The position numbers and the translations under genes were made by a program. Positions 35,386-43,105 of a DNA stretch of 57,591 bases are shown in pieces (position 1 is the stretch's first letter; every line of letters begins with the position of its first letter). A model generated the notes under the pieces. That model searched no databases. It was given only the letters and a program-made list of their open reading frames with translations, and was not told the origin of the DNA. The DNA comes from Candidatus Moraniibacteriota bacterium. Lineage in GTDB: Bacteria > Patescibacteriota > Minisyncoccia > Moranbacterales > UBA1568. The DNA lies in the NCBI GenBank assembly GCA_028711705.1, contig JAQTRS010000001.1:265657-323247 (forward strand), written 5' to 3'.

Positions 35386-36639
35386 TTATGCTGGAAATGA
35401 CCTTGTTACCTTGCTGTGCAGATACTCATAATATTCCTTGTTCTGCGCATTGGCGGTCGTATACTTCTGCATCGCTTTCGCTTTGGCCTTCTCGCCCATC
35501 GCGGTGCGCAACGGTGCGTCCTCGATCAAACGACACAGTTTTTCCACCCATTCTTCCGTCGTACTGGCGACAAAACCGTCCACGCCATCCTCGATCGCCT
35601 CCTTATACGGCGCCGTGGCCGAAGCGACGGTCGGCACGCCAACGATGCCGGCCTCGAAAAACTTGAGCTCCGATTTGGATTCGCAGAACGGGTTGCCGAT
35701 TTCGAGCGGCGCAAGGTTGATATCCACCGAAGCGACATTGGCGAAATGCTGCGCCCTCGCTGCATACGGGAACTGCTCTATCCTGTCCGCAAAAACGCTG
35801 AGTTTGCTTTCGGTTTCCAATGGTCCCACCAAGAACAATCTAGTCTGCGGATATTTTTCAAGCACTGTCGCCAGCGCATCCGTAATCGTCGCGAAGTCCT
35901 TGTTATGGCTCAGGGTACCGCTGAAATAGCCGATCTTGATGGTATTTTTCCGATTGTCATCCCGAGCATAGTCGAGGGATCCCTTTGCTACTGAAGCAGA
36001 TTCTTCGACAAGCTCAGAATGACACTTGTTTGCAATAACAGCTTCCGCTACCGCCACATCCTCCTGCGTCAATTTATTGGGCACGATAAATACCCGCTTT
36101 CCTTTCTCGCGTAATTTCTCCGCCAAAAAAGTCGTGGTCGTGGTGCAGACTTTCACATATGGATCATTCAATATCTCCCCGCCCACGCCGTTCTCATACA
36201 ATTTCCTTTCCAAATTGTTCATCTTCTGGAAATAGTCCATAAACTTCAGGTACTGCGGATCGAACACCAGATCATCCGTCTCGAAGATGATTTCCTTGTC
36301 CTGCGCCTTGATACGTTCCATCAATTTGGCGACACTGGGCGTATAGAGCACGCGATGGAAAATGAAGACAGAGAATTTGTCCGCATAGCTCGGCAAAAAC
36401 GGATTATCCTGCACCGTGATACCGGTCGTAAGCCCCTGGATTTCCAATTCCTCGGCCACGTGATGCGCGCGATACAGGGCGCTATCCCCCACTCCGCCCG
36501 TGATAAATAGCACATCGCCCGAACCCACCCGTCGGAACAATGCGAAAAACGCCTTGGAAACGCGCCGTCCTCCGCGCCACAAACCTTCCCGTTTCAGGGT
36601 ATGCAAGGCCTTCCCGATTTTTATGAGCAAGAGGTTCAT
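35386..36639 (-). CDS. GT4-like glycosyltransferase carrying an in-frame palindromic repeat
   Basis: A 417-residue GT-B enzyme. The N-terminal half has VLFITGGVGDSALYRAHHVAEEL and FETDDLVFD; the C-terminal half begins KIGYFSGTLSHNKDF and has ESKSELKFFEAGIVGVPTVASATAPYKEAI. Between them the peptide CHSELVEESASVAKGSLDYARDD is encoded by a palindromic DNA repeat, placed in the linker between the two Rossmann domains, so the enzyme can still fold. The ATG overlaps the stop of the upstream GT4 gene by 4 nt (ATGA). Confidence 0.85.
   Translation of the reverse strand: MNLLLIKIGKALHTLKREGLWRGGRRVSKAFFALFRRVGSGDVLFITGGVGDSALYRAHHVAEELEIQGLTTGITVQDNPFLPSYADKFSVFIFHRVLYTPSVAKLMERIKAQDKEIIFETDDLVFDPQYLKFMDYFQKMNNLERKLYENGVGGEILNDPYVKVCTTTTTFLAEKLREKGKRVFIVPNKLTQEDVAVAEAVIANKCHSELVEESASVAKGSLDYARDDNRKNTIKIGYFSGTLSHNKDFATITDALATVLEKYPQTRLFLVGPLETESKLSVFADRIEQFPYAARAQHFANVASVDINLAPLEIGNPFCESKSELKFFEAGIVGVPTVASATAPYKEAIEDGVDGFVASTTEEWVEKLCRLIEDAPLRTAMGEKAKAKAMQKYTTANAQNKEYYEYLHSKVTRSFPA
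35955..36024. repeat. Palindromic repeat element inserted in a coding frame (copy A)
   Basis: About 70 bp, with imperfect inverted ends: TGTCATCCCGAGC...GTCGAGG and TCTTCGAC...GCTCAGAATGACA. On the minus strand it is read as HSELVEES...GSLDYARDD within the GT4 gene. A second copy lies at 41746-41814 in another GT4 gene. Such elements are known from many environmental bacteria as dispersed palindromes. Confidence 0.88.
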
Positions 36640-37811
36640 ACGGTTTTCAATAATGTTTCCAATTTTTCCGCCGACACATCCCAGCTGAACCTAAACGCGC
36701 GCTTTCGGTTCTCCTCGCCGAAGCGCTTGCGTTTCTTGGGGTCATTCACCAGGTTCACGATAGCGTCTGCCAGCCCCGAAGGAGAAAGGTCTTGAGCCAT
36801 CTCATGCTCGGCGCCCAGGTATTCGCGATTGTTTTTCGTATCGAAGCACGCGACCGGAAGACCGGCACCCATATACTGGAGCGTCTTGCCGCTCGCCTGG
36901 CGCACCGACACATCCTTGGGATCCACCCCGATATCGCTCGCATGCAAAAGTTTCGGAAGCTCGAAATACGACAGCGGCGAAATGAAGGTTATGGACGCGG
37001 AAAGGTTCTTACCCTCGAAAAAAGGCTGTATCAGATCGAGCGGAAAGCCGGCAATGACGAAATGGACATCGGGATTAGATCGCAGCACCAACGGTATCGA
37101 CTCAAGAAAATACTGAATGCCTTTGTTGGGAATCAGCGCGCCCGTATAGGTCACGATCACCTTGTTCTCAGGCAAACCAAGTTGTTTTCGTGCTTCCGAC
37201 TGCGAAGGCAGATGCTGATACCACGAATCATTCACGCCATCCAAAAGCGTTTCCGTCGATTTCCCTTTCCGTATCGCGCTGATTTCCTGCGTGTTCTCCC
37301 ACGAACTCGTCACGGCCACATCGCCCATATTATCGATGCGCGCCTCGATCCACTGAAATACCCTTTTCAAAAAACCGGCGCCCAGATAATCATGCGAGAC
37401 CATTTCCTTGGTCAGGCTCCCGTGGAAATCCCCCACCAGCTTGATGCCGCGCCAAAACAGCAGCTTCTGCACGATCCATCCAATGGCCACACCTTCATGC
37501 AGATGCGCGTGTATCACATCGGGCCGCTTTGTTCGCGCCAAGAAAAACACCTTCTTTATGAGAAGTAGATCGAGGATGATCTTCTGCCAATCCGGACCAG
37601 CCTCGAGTTTCTTATACCAGAACAAAAGCCGCCTGATGCGCCGGACATCGATATTCGTCTCAAGCCTCTTGGGCAAATCAGCCCCGATGTGATACGTGGC
37701 CAAAGTGACGCTATGTCCGCGTTTTTCCAAAGCCAAAGCCTCTTCCAGTATGCGGATATGCGTCCCTCGATCAGAGAAAAATGGTGTCGGCGCGATAACG
37801 AGAATTTTCAT
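36636..37811 (-). CDS. GT4-family glycosyltransferase
   Basis: A 391-residue GT-B enzyme. N-terminal MKILVIAPTPFFSDRGTHIRILEEALALEKRGHSV; C-terminal VTYTGALIPNKGIQYFLESI, then SVRQASGKTLQYMGAGLPVACFDT in the donor region, where the usual EX7E is replaced by a weaker pattern (SGKTLQYMGAG). I use the ATG giving MKILV; the longer frame adds 12 residues upstream of a likely leader-less transcript start. The stop overlaps the start of the next GT4 gene by 4 nt. Acceptor and donor are unknown. Confidence 0.87.
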   Translation of the reverse strand: MKILVIAPTPFFSDRGTHIRILEEALALEKRGHSVTLATYHIGADLPKRLETNIDVRRIRRLLFWYKKLEAGPDWQKIILDLLLIKKVFFLARTKRPDVIHAHLHEGVAIGWIVQKLLFWRGIKLVGDFHGSLTKEMVSHDYLGAGFLKRVFQWIEARIDNMGDVAVTSSWENTQEISAIRKGKSTETLLDGVNDSWYQHLPSQSEARKQLGLPENKVIVTYTGALIPNKGIQYFLESIPLVLRSNPDVHFVIAGFPLDLIQPFFEGKNLSASITFISPLSYFELPKLLHASDIGVDPKDVSVRQASGKTLQYMGAGLPVACFDTKNNREYLGAEHEMAQDLSPSGLADAIVNLVNDPKKRKRFGEENRKRAFRFSWDVSAEKLETLLKTV

Positions 37812-37819
37812 ATGGTTTA

Positions 37820-37825
37820 AGTATA
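37820..37825 (-). promoter_or_regulatory. -10 element giving an almost leaderless GT4 transcript
   Basis: TATACT on the minus strand 8 nt before the ATG; the expected start of transcription is 2 nt before the start codon. No clear -35 is seen. Confidence 0.45.
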
Positions 37826-37877
37826 GCGGAAAAGTGAAGCGGCTCAAAATAGCACATTCTTACTTTATCCAACTATT

Positions 37878-37886
37878 TGGTATAAT
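37878..37886 (+). promoter_or_regulatory. Extended -10 promoter giving a leaderless GT-C transcript
   Basis: TGGTATAAT is followed by exactly 6 nt and the ATG of the GT-C gene, so the usual start of transcription would be the A of ATG. Together with the minus-strand -10 it makes a compact divergent promoter pair. Confidence 0.6.
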
Positions 37887-37892
37887 ACGTCT

Positions 37893-39677
37893 ATGAACAC
37901 ACCCGCGCCTTCCATGCAAGAGTATCGCTTTTTCACTGCCATCACTCTCGGCTTCGTTTTTTGGCTTTTCCTTGGCCTTATTCTTGCCCTCAGCCATGCT
38001 TTTTTCACGCCACTCCTCTGGATTTCCCTGGCGGCCACGCTCGGTTTGGGCGCCTATATCGTTCATATCAAAAAACTCTGCCGCGATATCTCAAAGGAAT
38101 TCCTTATCGTTACGGGTATTGCCATCGCTATCGCCGCAAGCATCGCCTTCATCACCGCTCCCACCATTTTCTCCGGGCGCGACCAAGGGTCCTATAGCGC
38201 CGCCGCCATCCACCTGGCACAAAACCATCAGCTCGCATTTTCCACTCCCGCGTCGAGCGCCTTCTTCGATGTGTACGGTCCCGGCAAAGCCCTCAATTTC
38301 CCCGGCTTCGACTACACCAAGGACGGATTCCTCACCACCCAGTTCCCTCTCGGGTATATCGTCTGGCTCGCCTCCTTCTTCGCGCTTTTCGGACTGGCAG
38401 GACTTGGCATCGCCAACGCCGTCACGCTCGCGCTGTTTTTGATCGCCTTCTATCTCCTCATCAGACTCTTCGCCTCCCGTTTCTATGCCATCTGGGGACT
38501 GGTCATCGCGGCCACCTCCCTCCCGGTCGTCTGGTTTTCCAAATCGACGCTGAGCGAAAACCTCGCACTCACGCTCTTCGTTTTGCTCGCGCTCAACCTG
38601 ATCCTCGCCTTCAAGGAAAGATCCACGCTCCACACGGCGCTCTCGCTCGCTCTCGCCTCATTTTTCATCTTCACCCGCATCGAGGGGTTCACCTTTTTCG
38701 CTATCACCCTCATCCTTCTTTCCTTTTCCGCCAAAGCTCGCGCGCTTTGGAAATCAAGACCATTCGCCCATGCGATCTTTCCGGCAATCATCCTCTCTAT
38801 CCTTTTCATCCGCAATTTCTTCGCCGACCTCCCTTTCTACAAGGCTATCGGCAAGGCCGGCCAAAGCAAATGGCATTCCTTTTTCAAGCCCTGCATTGCT
38901 GCTGATTGCATCGACGACAAGACCCTTTCCCTCTGGAGCATCTTCTGGCCATACGGATTGATTCCTGTTTTCATTATCGGCACTGTCAGCCTCATCATCC
39001 TCGCCAAAAGCCGCAACAAACTTGCGCTCATCCCGCTTATCCTCGCCCTCCCGACCTTTTTCTATGTATTCTCACCAAGCATCTCCATCGATCACCCCTG
39101 GATGCTGCGCCGCTTCATCTTCTCGATCTATCCGAGCCTCCTGTTTTCGGCCATCCTCGGCATCGCCACCATCCAAGCCTTCCTCACCAAACGATACGCG
39201 AATCACTTCCTTTTCAAGCGGCACTACTATAGCCTCCTTCTGCTTGCCGCCCTTCTCATTTCCCAGCTCCCCTTCGCCCTAAAGTATGCGACCTTTTCCG
39301 AGAACAAAAACCTTCTCATACAGACCCAGGAATTCGCCTCCCATTTCTCCGGGGGCGATCTGGTTCTTGCGGACCGACTGGCCACCGGCGATGCCTGGTC
39401 CATGCTTCCCGAACCGATGCATTATTTCGGCATACGAAACGCCGCCTATTTCTTCAATCCGGAAGACTTTGCTAGACTGGATACATCCGGTTTCAAGCAT
39501 GTCTACCTTATCGTCCCGGAGGCCGAAGCCGCCCGCTACACGCAAGCGTCCTCCAAACAGTTCACGCCGATCGCAACCTTCGACTTCGATTCCGAAAGGC
39601 TGATACCATCGACCAAAAGCATGCTTCCGCAAAAGATAAGCGAAACAACCACAGCGCTTGTCCTAAAAGTTGAATAA
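37893..39677 (+). CDS. GT-C type membrane glycosyltransferase (ArnT/PMT-like)
   Basis: A 594-residue membrane protein with about 12 helices. The first extracytoplasmic loop has FSGRDQGSYSAAAIHLA, the acidic motif (D near residue 96) typical of GT-C enzymes, and further on GFDYTKDGFLTTQFPLGYIVWLA. The last ~110 residues are soluble. GT-C enzymes use polyprenyl-phosphate sugars outside the membrane. It has a divergent promoter shared with the GT4 gene to the left and is followed after 5 nt by a single-helix exported protein that might be its partner or substrate. Confidence 0.78.
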   Translation: MNTPAPSMQEYRFFTAITLGFVFWLFLGLILALSHAFFTPLLWISLAATLGLGAYIVHIKKLCRDISKEFLIVTGIAIAIAASIAFITAPTIFSGRDQGSYSAAAIHLAQNHQLAFSTPASSAFFDVYGPGKALNFPGFDYTKDGFLTTQFPLGYIVWLASFFALFGLAGLGIANAVTLALFLIAFYLLIRLFASRFYAIWGLVIAATSLPVVWFSKSTLSENLALTLFVLLALNLILAFKERSTLHTALSLALASFFIFTRIEGFTFFAITLILLSFSAKARALWKSRPFAHAIFPAIILSILFIRNFFADLPFYKAIGKAGQSKWHSFFKPCIAADCIDDKTLSLWSIFWPYGLIPVFIIGTVSLIILAKSRNKLALIPLILALPTFFYVFSPSISIDHPWMLRRFIFSIYPSLLFSAILGIATIQAFLTKRYANHFLFKRHYYSLLLLAALLISQLPFALKYATFSENKNLLIQTQEFASHFSGGDLVLADRLATGDAWSMLPEPMHYFGIRNAAYFFNPEDFARLDTSGFKHVYLIVPEAEAARYTQASSKQFTPIATFDFDSERLIPSTKSMLPQKISETTTALVLKVE

Positions 39678-39682
39678 CCTCT

Positions 39683-40690
39683 ATGACACACACCCTCTCC
39701 ATCCCGAAACCCTGGCAGGCGCGCTACAACATCGCCCGCGTTTTGCTCGTACTCGCCTTCACCTTCGCCGCCGCCTACTTCGCCTTCCTCGTCCTTTTCC
39801 CTTCACAATCACTCGTCTTCGATTTCAAAAACCCGCAAGCTTCAAAGAACACCTTGCTTGATCCTCGCGGTGCCGATGACTCCATACTTGATAAAGGCAA
39901 TATCCCCGCGCTCATGCCTCTTCTTGTCGACGCTCCCGTTATGCGAGGAGATTATTCTCTCTTTCACATCAATATACTCACGGACAGTAAGTTTACCAAA
40001 TCGAAAGCAAATTTCACTTGGCCTACCGGTGAGACGACCCTGCGAAAATCATACCGCGCCTTTTTCTTGCCGATAGGATCACCCATTACCGAAATCAATC
40101 CAAACCAAACCGCCATACACAGCGGATCGCTCCTGTCTTTCGCGGATGGCGTCTTTCTCATTGATGGCAATCTCGTAAGACCCATAGGCGATGCGAGCAT
40201 CTTTGAAAATCTCGGATACGACTGGGATGATGTGATGCCTGCCAGCGAGGAAGACATGGGCGCTTATGAAAAAGGAAAAATCGTCACACTGGGAAACATC
40301 CATCCGGATGGAACCGTCTTGCATGAGATCGATACCGATGCGTATTTCCTGATACGAGATGGAGAAAAACACCCATTACTTAATAAATCCATCTCGCAAA
40401 GCTACCTTCAGGGTACGCATCCCATCGAAATATCTTCGGCATCAAGCACAGTAATACAAGGCTGCATCCTTACCATTTCGGGATTATTCAGCAAAAACTA
40501 CGCATGTGAAACGCCGATAGACGCGCTCGCACCGCTTCCGGGAGACACGTTCCAGATAAGCACCCAACTCGATCAGGAGATCGCATTTCAAACTATGGAC
40601 ATCGAATTCACGGACACTGTCAATATCAAAAATATGCGCGTATCATTAAGCACGATCAAACAAAGAATTTTAGCGCATTACGGACAATAG
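39683..40690 (+). CDS. Exported single-helix protein of unknown function
   Basis: A 335-residue protein with one membrane helix (about 17-40, VLLVLAFTFAAAYFAFLVLF) and a large extracytoplasmic part rich in beta strands. Repeated short motifs such as LSFADGVFLIDGNLVRPI and YFLIRDGEKHPLLNKSISQSYL look like propeller or SH3-like strands, but I cannot assign a family. Two cysteines (GCILTISGLFSKNYAC) may form a disulfide. It follows the GT-C gene by 5 nt and probably shares its transcript. Confidence 0.6.
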   Translation: MTHTLSIPKPWQARYNIARVLLVLAFTFAAAYFAFLVLFPSQSLVFDFKNPQASKNTLLDPRGADDSILDKGNIPALMPLLVDAPVMRGDYSLFHINILTDSKFTKSKANFTWPTGETTLRKSYRAFFLPIGSPITEINPNQTAIHSGSLLSFADGVFLIDGNLVRPIGDASIFENLGYDWDDVMPASEEDMGAYEKGKIVTLGNIHPDGTVLHEIDTDAYFLIRDGEKHPLLNKSISQSYLQGTHPIEISSASSTVIQGCILTISGLFSKNYACETPIDALAPLPGDTFQISTQLDQEIAFQTMDIEFTDTVNIKNMRVSLSTIKQRILAHYGQ

Positions 40691-40766
40691 TAATCAACAA
40701 TTAGCAGCCTGCCCGAATCGCGACGCGAAACGTTGCGGTCGGGTCAACAAATAACAATTAACGGTC
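40683..40766. repeat. Intergenic repeat with imperfect hairpin
   Basis: A GC-rich imperfect hairpin (CCCGA...TCGGG enclosing CGCGAC/GTTGCG, 40711-40743) is flanked by CAACAATTAG on the left and AACAATTAACGG on the right. The same AATTAAC words occur beside the palindromic repeat in the GT4 gene at 41.8 kb. It separates the exported protein from the next membrane protein and ends next to that start codon. Confidence 0.5.
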
Positions 40767-40770
40767 AGCG

Positions 40771-41181
40771 ATGAACATTCAACGATTTACAACTATTTTC
40801 AAGCAAGATGGTTTCTGGCTGATGCTTCATTTCCTGCTTCGTGACGCGCTCGCGCTTTCCCTCCTCGCCTTCGCGGGATTGATGACCATCGAGGGCCTGA
40901 TGCCCGGCTTCGTCTCCGGTCACCTCAATCTCGCCAAAGTCCTCTTTGCCATCGCGCTGCTTTTCTTCGCTTTCATCGGCATCGGACAACAACCAGCCTT
41001 CGCTAAAGCTACGGCGTGGCAAGGAAAAACTTCAAAATGGCTGATTACAGGGTTGCTTTTTTGGTCTTCTCTTCTGATTCTCAATTCCCTTATCAAATTC
41101 CCGCTCTACGCCATCGTCATCACCTTCCTTTTGACAGCCGTCATCGGGAAACTTTTGTACGACGAATTCTTCACGAAATAA
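40771..41181 (+). CDS. Four-helix membrane protein of unknown function
   Basis: A 136-residue protein with four predicted helices (about 23-45, 52-70, 90-108, 112-128). The loop after helix 2 has the peptide PAFAKATAWQGK, which looks like a translated dispersed repeat. No family recognised. The gene converges with the GT4 gene on the other strand and overlaps its end by 11 nt, so neither has a separate terminator. The start codon is poorly supported by a ribosome site. Confidence 0.55.
   Translation: MNIQRFTTIFKQDGFWLMLHFLLRDALALSLLAFAGLMTIEGLMPGFVSGHLNLAKVLFAIALLFFAFIGIGQQPAFAKATAWQGKTSKWLITGLLFWSSLLILNSLIKFPLYAIVITFLLTAVIGKLLYDEFFTK
40994..41024. repeat. Short dispersed-type repeat read as PAFAKATA
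   Basis: About 30 bp (GCCTTCGCTAAAGCTACGG and following bases) in frame in the loop of the four-helix protein. I recall very similar AFAKASAGK peptides in many proteins of uncultured bacteria, which points to a mobile or dispersed palindrome; only one copy is in this window. Confidence 0.4.
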
Positions 41182-42376
41182 TATACTCCATCGTCTCTTT
41201 CGCGCATTTGTCCCAGGAGAACTTTTTGATATTCTCATACCCTCGGCGTATCATCGCCGCACATAAAGATTCTTCCGTCCAGAGCGATTCGATACGCGAC
41301 GCGAGCTCCGAGACATTGAGCGCCTCGAAATACAGCGCCGCATCCCCGCCCACTTCCGGCAGGCTGGAATTATTGGAACAGATTACCGGGGTGCCCGCCG
41401 CCATCGCCTCAAGCACCGGGATGCCGAACCCCTCGTAAAGTGACGGGAAAACGAACATCTTCGCCTGCGCATAGAGCGCCGCCAAATCCCGGAATGAAAC
41501 CTTGCCCGTCACGATAATGTCCTCACGAAACGGATGCTTCTCGATCATATCGACCGTCTCTTTCCAAAGCCACGCTTTTTCTCCCGCCAAGACCAGTTTC
41601 ATATCCGGGTGGCGCTTATGTTCCAATTCGAACGCCTCAAGCAGCACCAAGATATTCTTGCGCGGCTGGATGGCCCCGACATAGAGGAGGTATTTCTTCG
41701 TTTCCAAAGAATACTTTTTCAAGATATTGTCCTGAACCTCTCTTTTGTCATCCTGAGCGTAGTCGAGAGATCTACCGGTATTCTGAGAAGATTCTTCGAC
41801 AAGCTCAGAATGACCACTCAAAGACTGTTGTTGAGTGTTAATTGTTAATTGTTGACCGTTCTCAAATCCATGGTAAATCACGCGAATCTTGGAGGCATCC
41901 ACATCAGGATACCATTTCAGGATATCTCGTTTGGTGGATTCCGAAACGGCGATCAACTTATCCGCCTTCCTCACCGCGAAGTCCGCGAACATATGCAATC
42001 GCCGCTGATCCTTTTTCGGGAAGTGATCCGGAAAGTATTTGAAGGCCAAGTCATGGATGGTCACCGTCGTCTCGATGCCCTTGGGCAAAAAAAACGGCAA
42101 AGCCTGCACCGGCATCCAGAGTTTCTCCGGCCGCAACTTCCACATCTCCCACGCGAAGCGAGTCTGCGTCCAATAGAAAGGCACCGTCACGGTGTGGACG
42201 GTATAATTCGGAAAAGTCGGAGGCACAAGTTCCGGATTGAAAGCGCTTCGATGATATAAATGCCACTGATTCGATGGATCGATCATGCCGAAACGCTTCA
42301 AAAGCTGCGACAAATACACGCGCGTCCCGTCGATGCGATCGGCATCCAGATCTGCCGCCTGTACAGCTATGTTCAT
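41171..42376 (-). CDS. GT4-family glycosyltransferase carrying in-frame repeats
   Basis: A 401-residue GT-B enzyme. N-terminal part: RIDGTRVYLSQLLKRFG; C-terminal part: KYLLYVGAIQPRKNILVLLEAFE, VTGKVSFRDLAALYAQA, and the donor motif PSLYEGFGIPVLEAMAAGTPVICSN (EX7E). Between the two domains about 38 residues (QQLTINTQQQSLSGHSELVEESSQNTGRSLDYAQDD) are encoded by repeat DNA. Without them the protein has normal family length (about 360-365). The ATG overlaps the stop of the UMP kinase gene by 4 nt, placing a glycan enzyme directly behind a nucleotide enzyme. Confidence 0.88.
   Translation of the reverse strand: MNIAVQAADLDADRIDGTRVYLSQLLKRFGMIDPSNQWHLYHRSAFNPELVPPTFPNYTVHTVTVPFYWTQTRFAWEMWKLRPEKLWMPVQALPFFLPKGIETTVTIHDLAFKYFPDHFPKKDQRRLHMFADFAVRKADKLIAVSESTKRDILKWYPDVDASKIRVIYHGFENGQQLTINTQQQSLSGHSELVEESSQNTGRSLDYAQDDKREVQDNILKKYSLETKKYLLYVGAIQPRKNILVLLEAFELEHKRHPDMKLVLAGEKAWLWKETVDMIEKHPFREDIIVTGKVSFRDLAALYAQAKMFVFPSLYEGFGIPVLEAMAAGTPVICSNNSSLPEVGGDAALYFEALNVSELASRIESLWTEESLCAAMIRRGYENIKKFSWDKCAKETMEYIIS
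41746..41855. repeat. Palindromic repeat inside a GT4 gene (copy B) plus AATTAAC repeat
   Basis: 41746-41814 matches copy A (TGTCATCCTGAGCGTAGTCGAG ... CTTCGACAAGCTCAGAATGAC in parts). Directly next to it, 41837-41855 is a 7-nt-period run of GTTAATT. Both parts are read in frame on the minus strand. The pair looks like a composite insertion. Confidence 0.85.
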
Positions 42377-43086
42377 ACGGCATCATCCTTAATCACAGTA
42401 CCCTCGAAAGGCTCGCCGTCCAGGTAGGCCTCAAGGTTGGCGATACCCTCACCGTTCAAAATAACCACTTCCATGCCGGCATCCTGAGCCAACTTCGAGG
42501 CGATCGGATCGAAAGGCGCGCTCATGCCAGGGGACCACGTATCCCCCACCAAGGCGCGGAATTCCGGCCACGTTATTTTCTCTTTCTTGACGGCATCCGG
42601 AAACTTTCGCGGATCCTTATCGTACACGTAATCGATATTGGAAAGGTTGATCACCCGCTTCACATCCAGATACTTGGCAAGCAAAACAGCATCATAGTCC
42701 GTCGAGCACCCCGGCCGCCACCCGGCCGCCACGAGTATCCCCTCCTTGAAATCATAGAAATCCTCCAGATTGTGCGGGTTCGTATTGATGCGAGGATGCG
42801 CGTAATCGCGGAACACGGTACGTATCAGATGGGCATTGAGCCGTGTCGTGTGGATACCGAGCCAATCCTTGTCCTCATCGGTGATGACCGAAACCGTGTC
42901 CGCCGCCTCGATATACCTTCGCGCGGTCTTGCCGCCACCCGTCACCAAGATAAACGAATACCCCTTGCCCAGATACTTCACGATACATTCCTTGAACGCG
43001 GCGATAAACCCCGTATCGATGCCGTCGGGTACCAGAAGCGAACCTCCCAAAGAAATCAATATCCGTTTTGAAGTGTTTTCTGGCAT
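42373..43086 (-). CDS. pyrH: UMP kinase, archaeal-type amino-acid-kinase family
   Basis: Phosphorylates UMP to UDP with ATP. The 237 residues have LISLGGSLLVP at the start, VTGGGKTARRYI, then WLGIHTTRLNAHLI and AAGWRPGCSTDYDAVLLAKYL, and a C-terminal SPGMSAPFDPIASKLAQ. The 'GIHTTRLNA' and 'GCSTDYDA' forms match the archaeal-type UMP kinase (TIGR02076-like) rather than the common bacterial PyrH. It is first in a two-gene unit with the GT4 (ATGA overlap) and follows ProRS by 19 nt. UDP and UTP supply for nucleotide sugars gives a reason for the link. Confidence 0.88.
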   Translation of the reverse strand: MPENTSKRILISLGGSLLVPDGIDTGFIAAFKECIVKYLGKGYSFILVTGGGKTARRYIEAADTVSVITDEDKDWLGIHTTRLNAHLIRTVFRDYAHPRINTNPHNLEDFYDFKEGILVAAGWRPGCSTDYDAVLLAKYLDVKRVINLSNIDYVYDKDPRKFPDAVKKEKITWPEFRALVGDTWSPGMSAPFDPIASKLAQDAGMEVVILNGEGIANLEAYLDGEPFEGTVIKDDAV

Positions 43087-43105
43087 ATATCATTGTGTAT
43101 TCGAA

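Noticed and set aside
41746-41855. Insertion sequence inside the GT4 gene
   Set aside because: No transposase and no room for one; the reading frame is kept, so a small palindromic repeat is the better reading.
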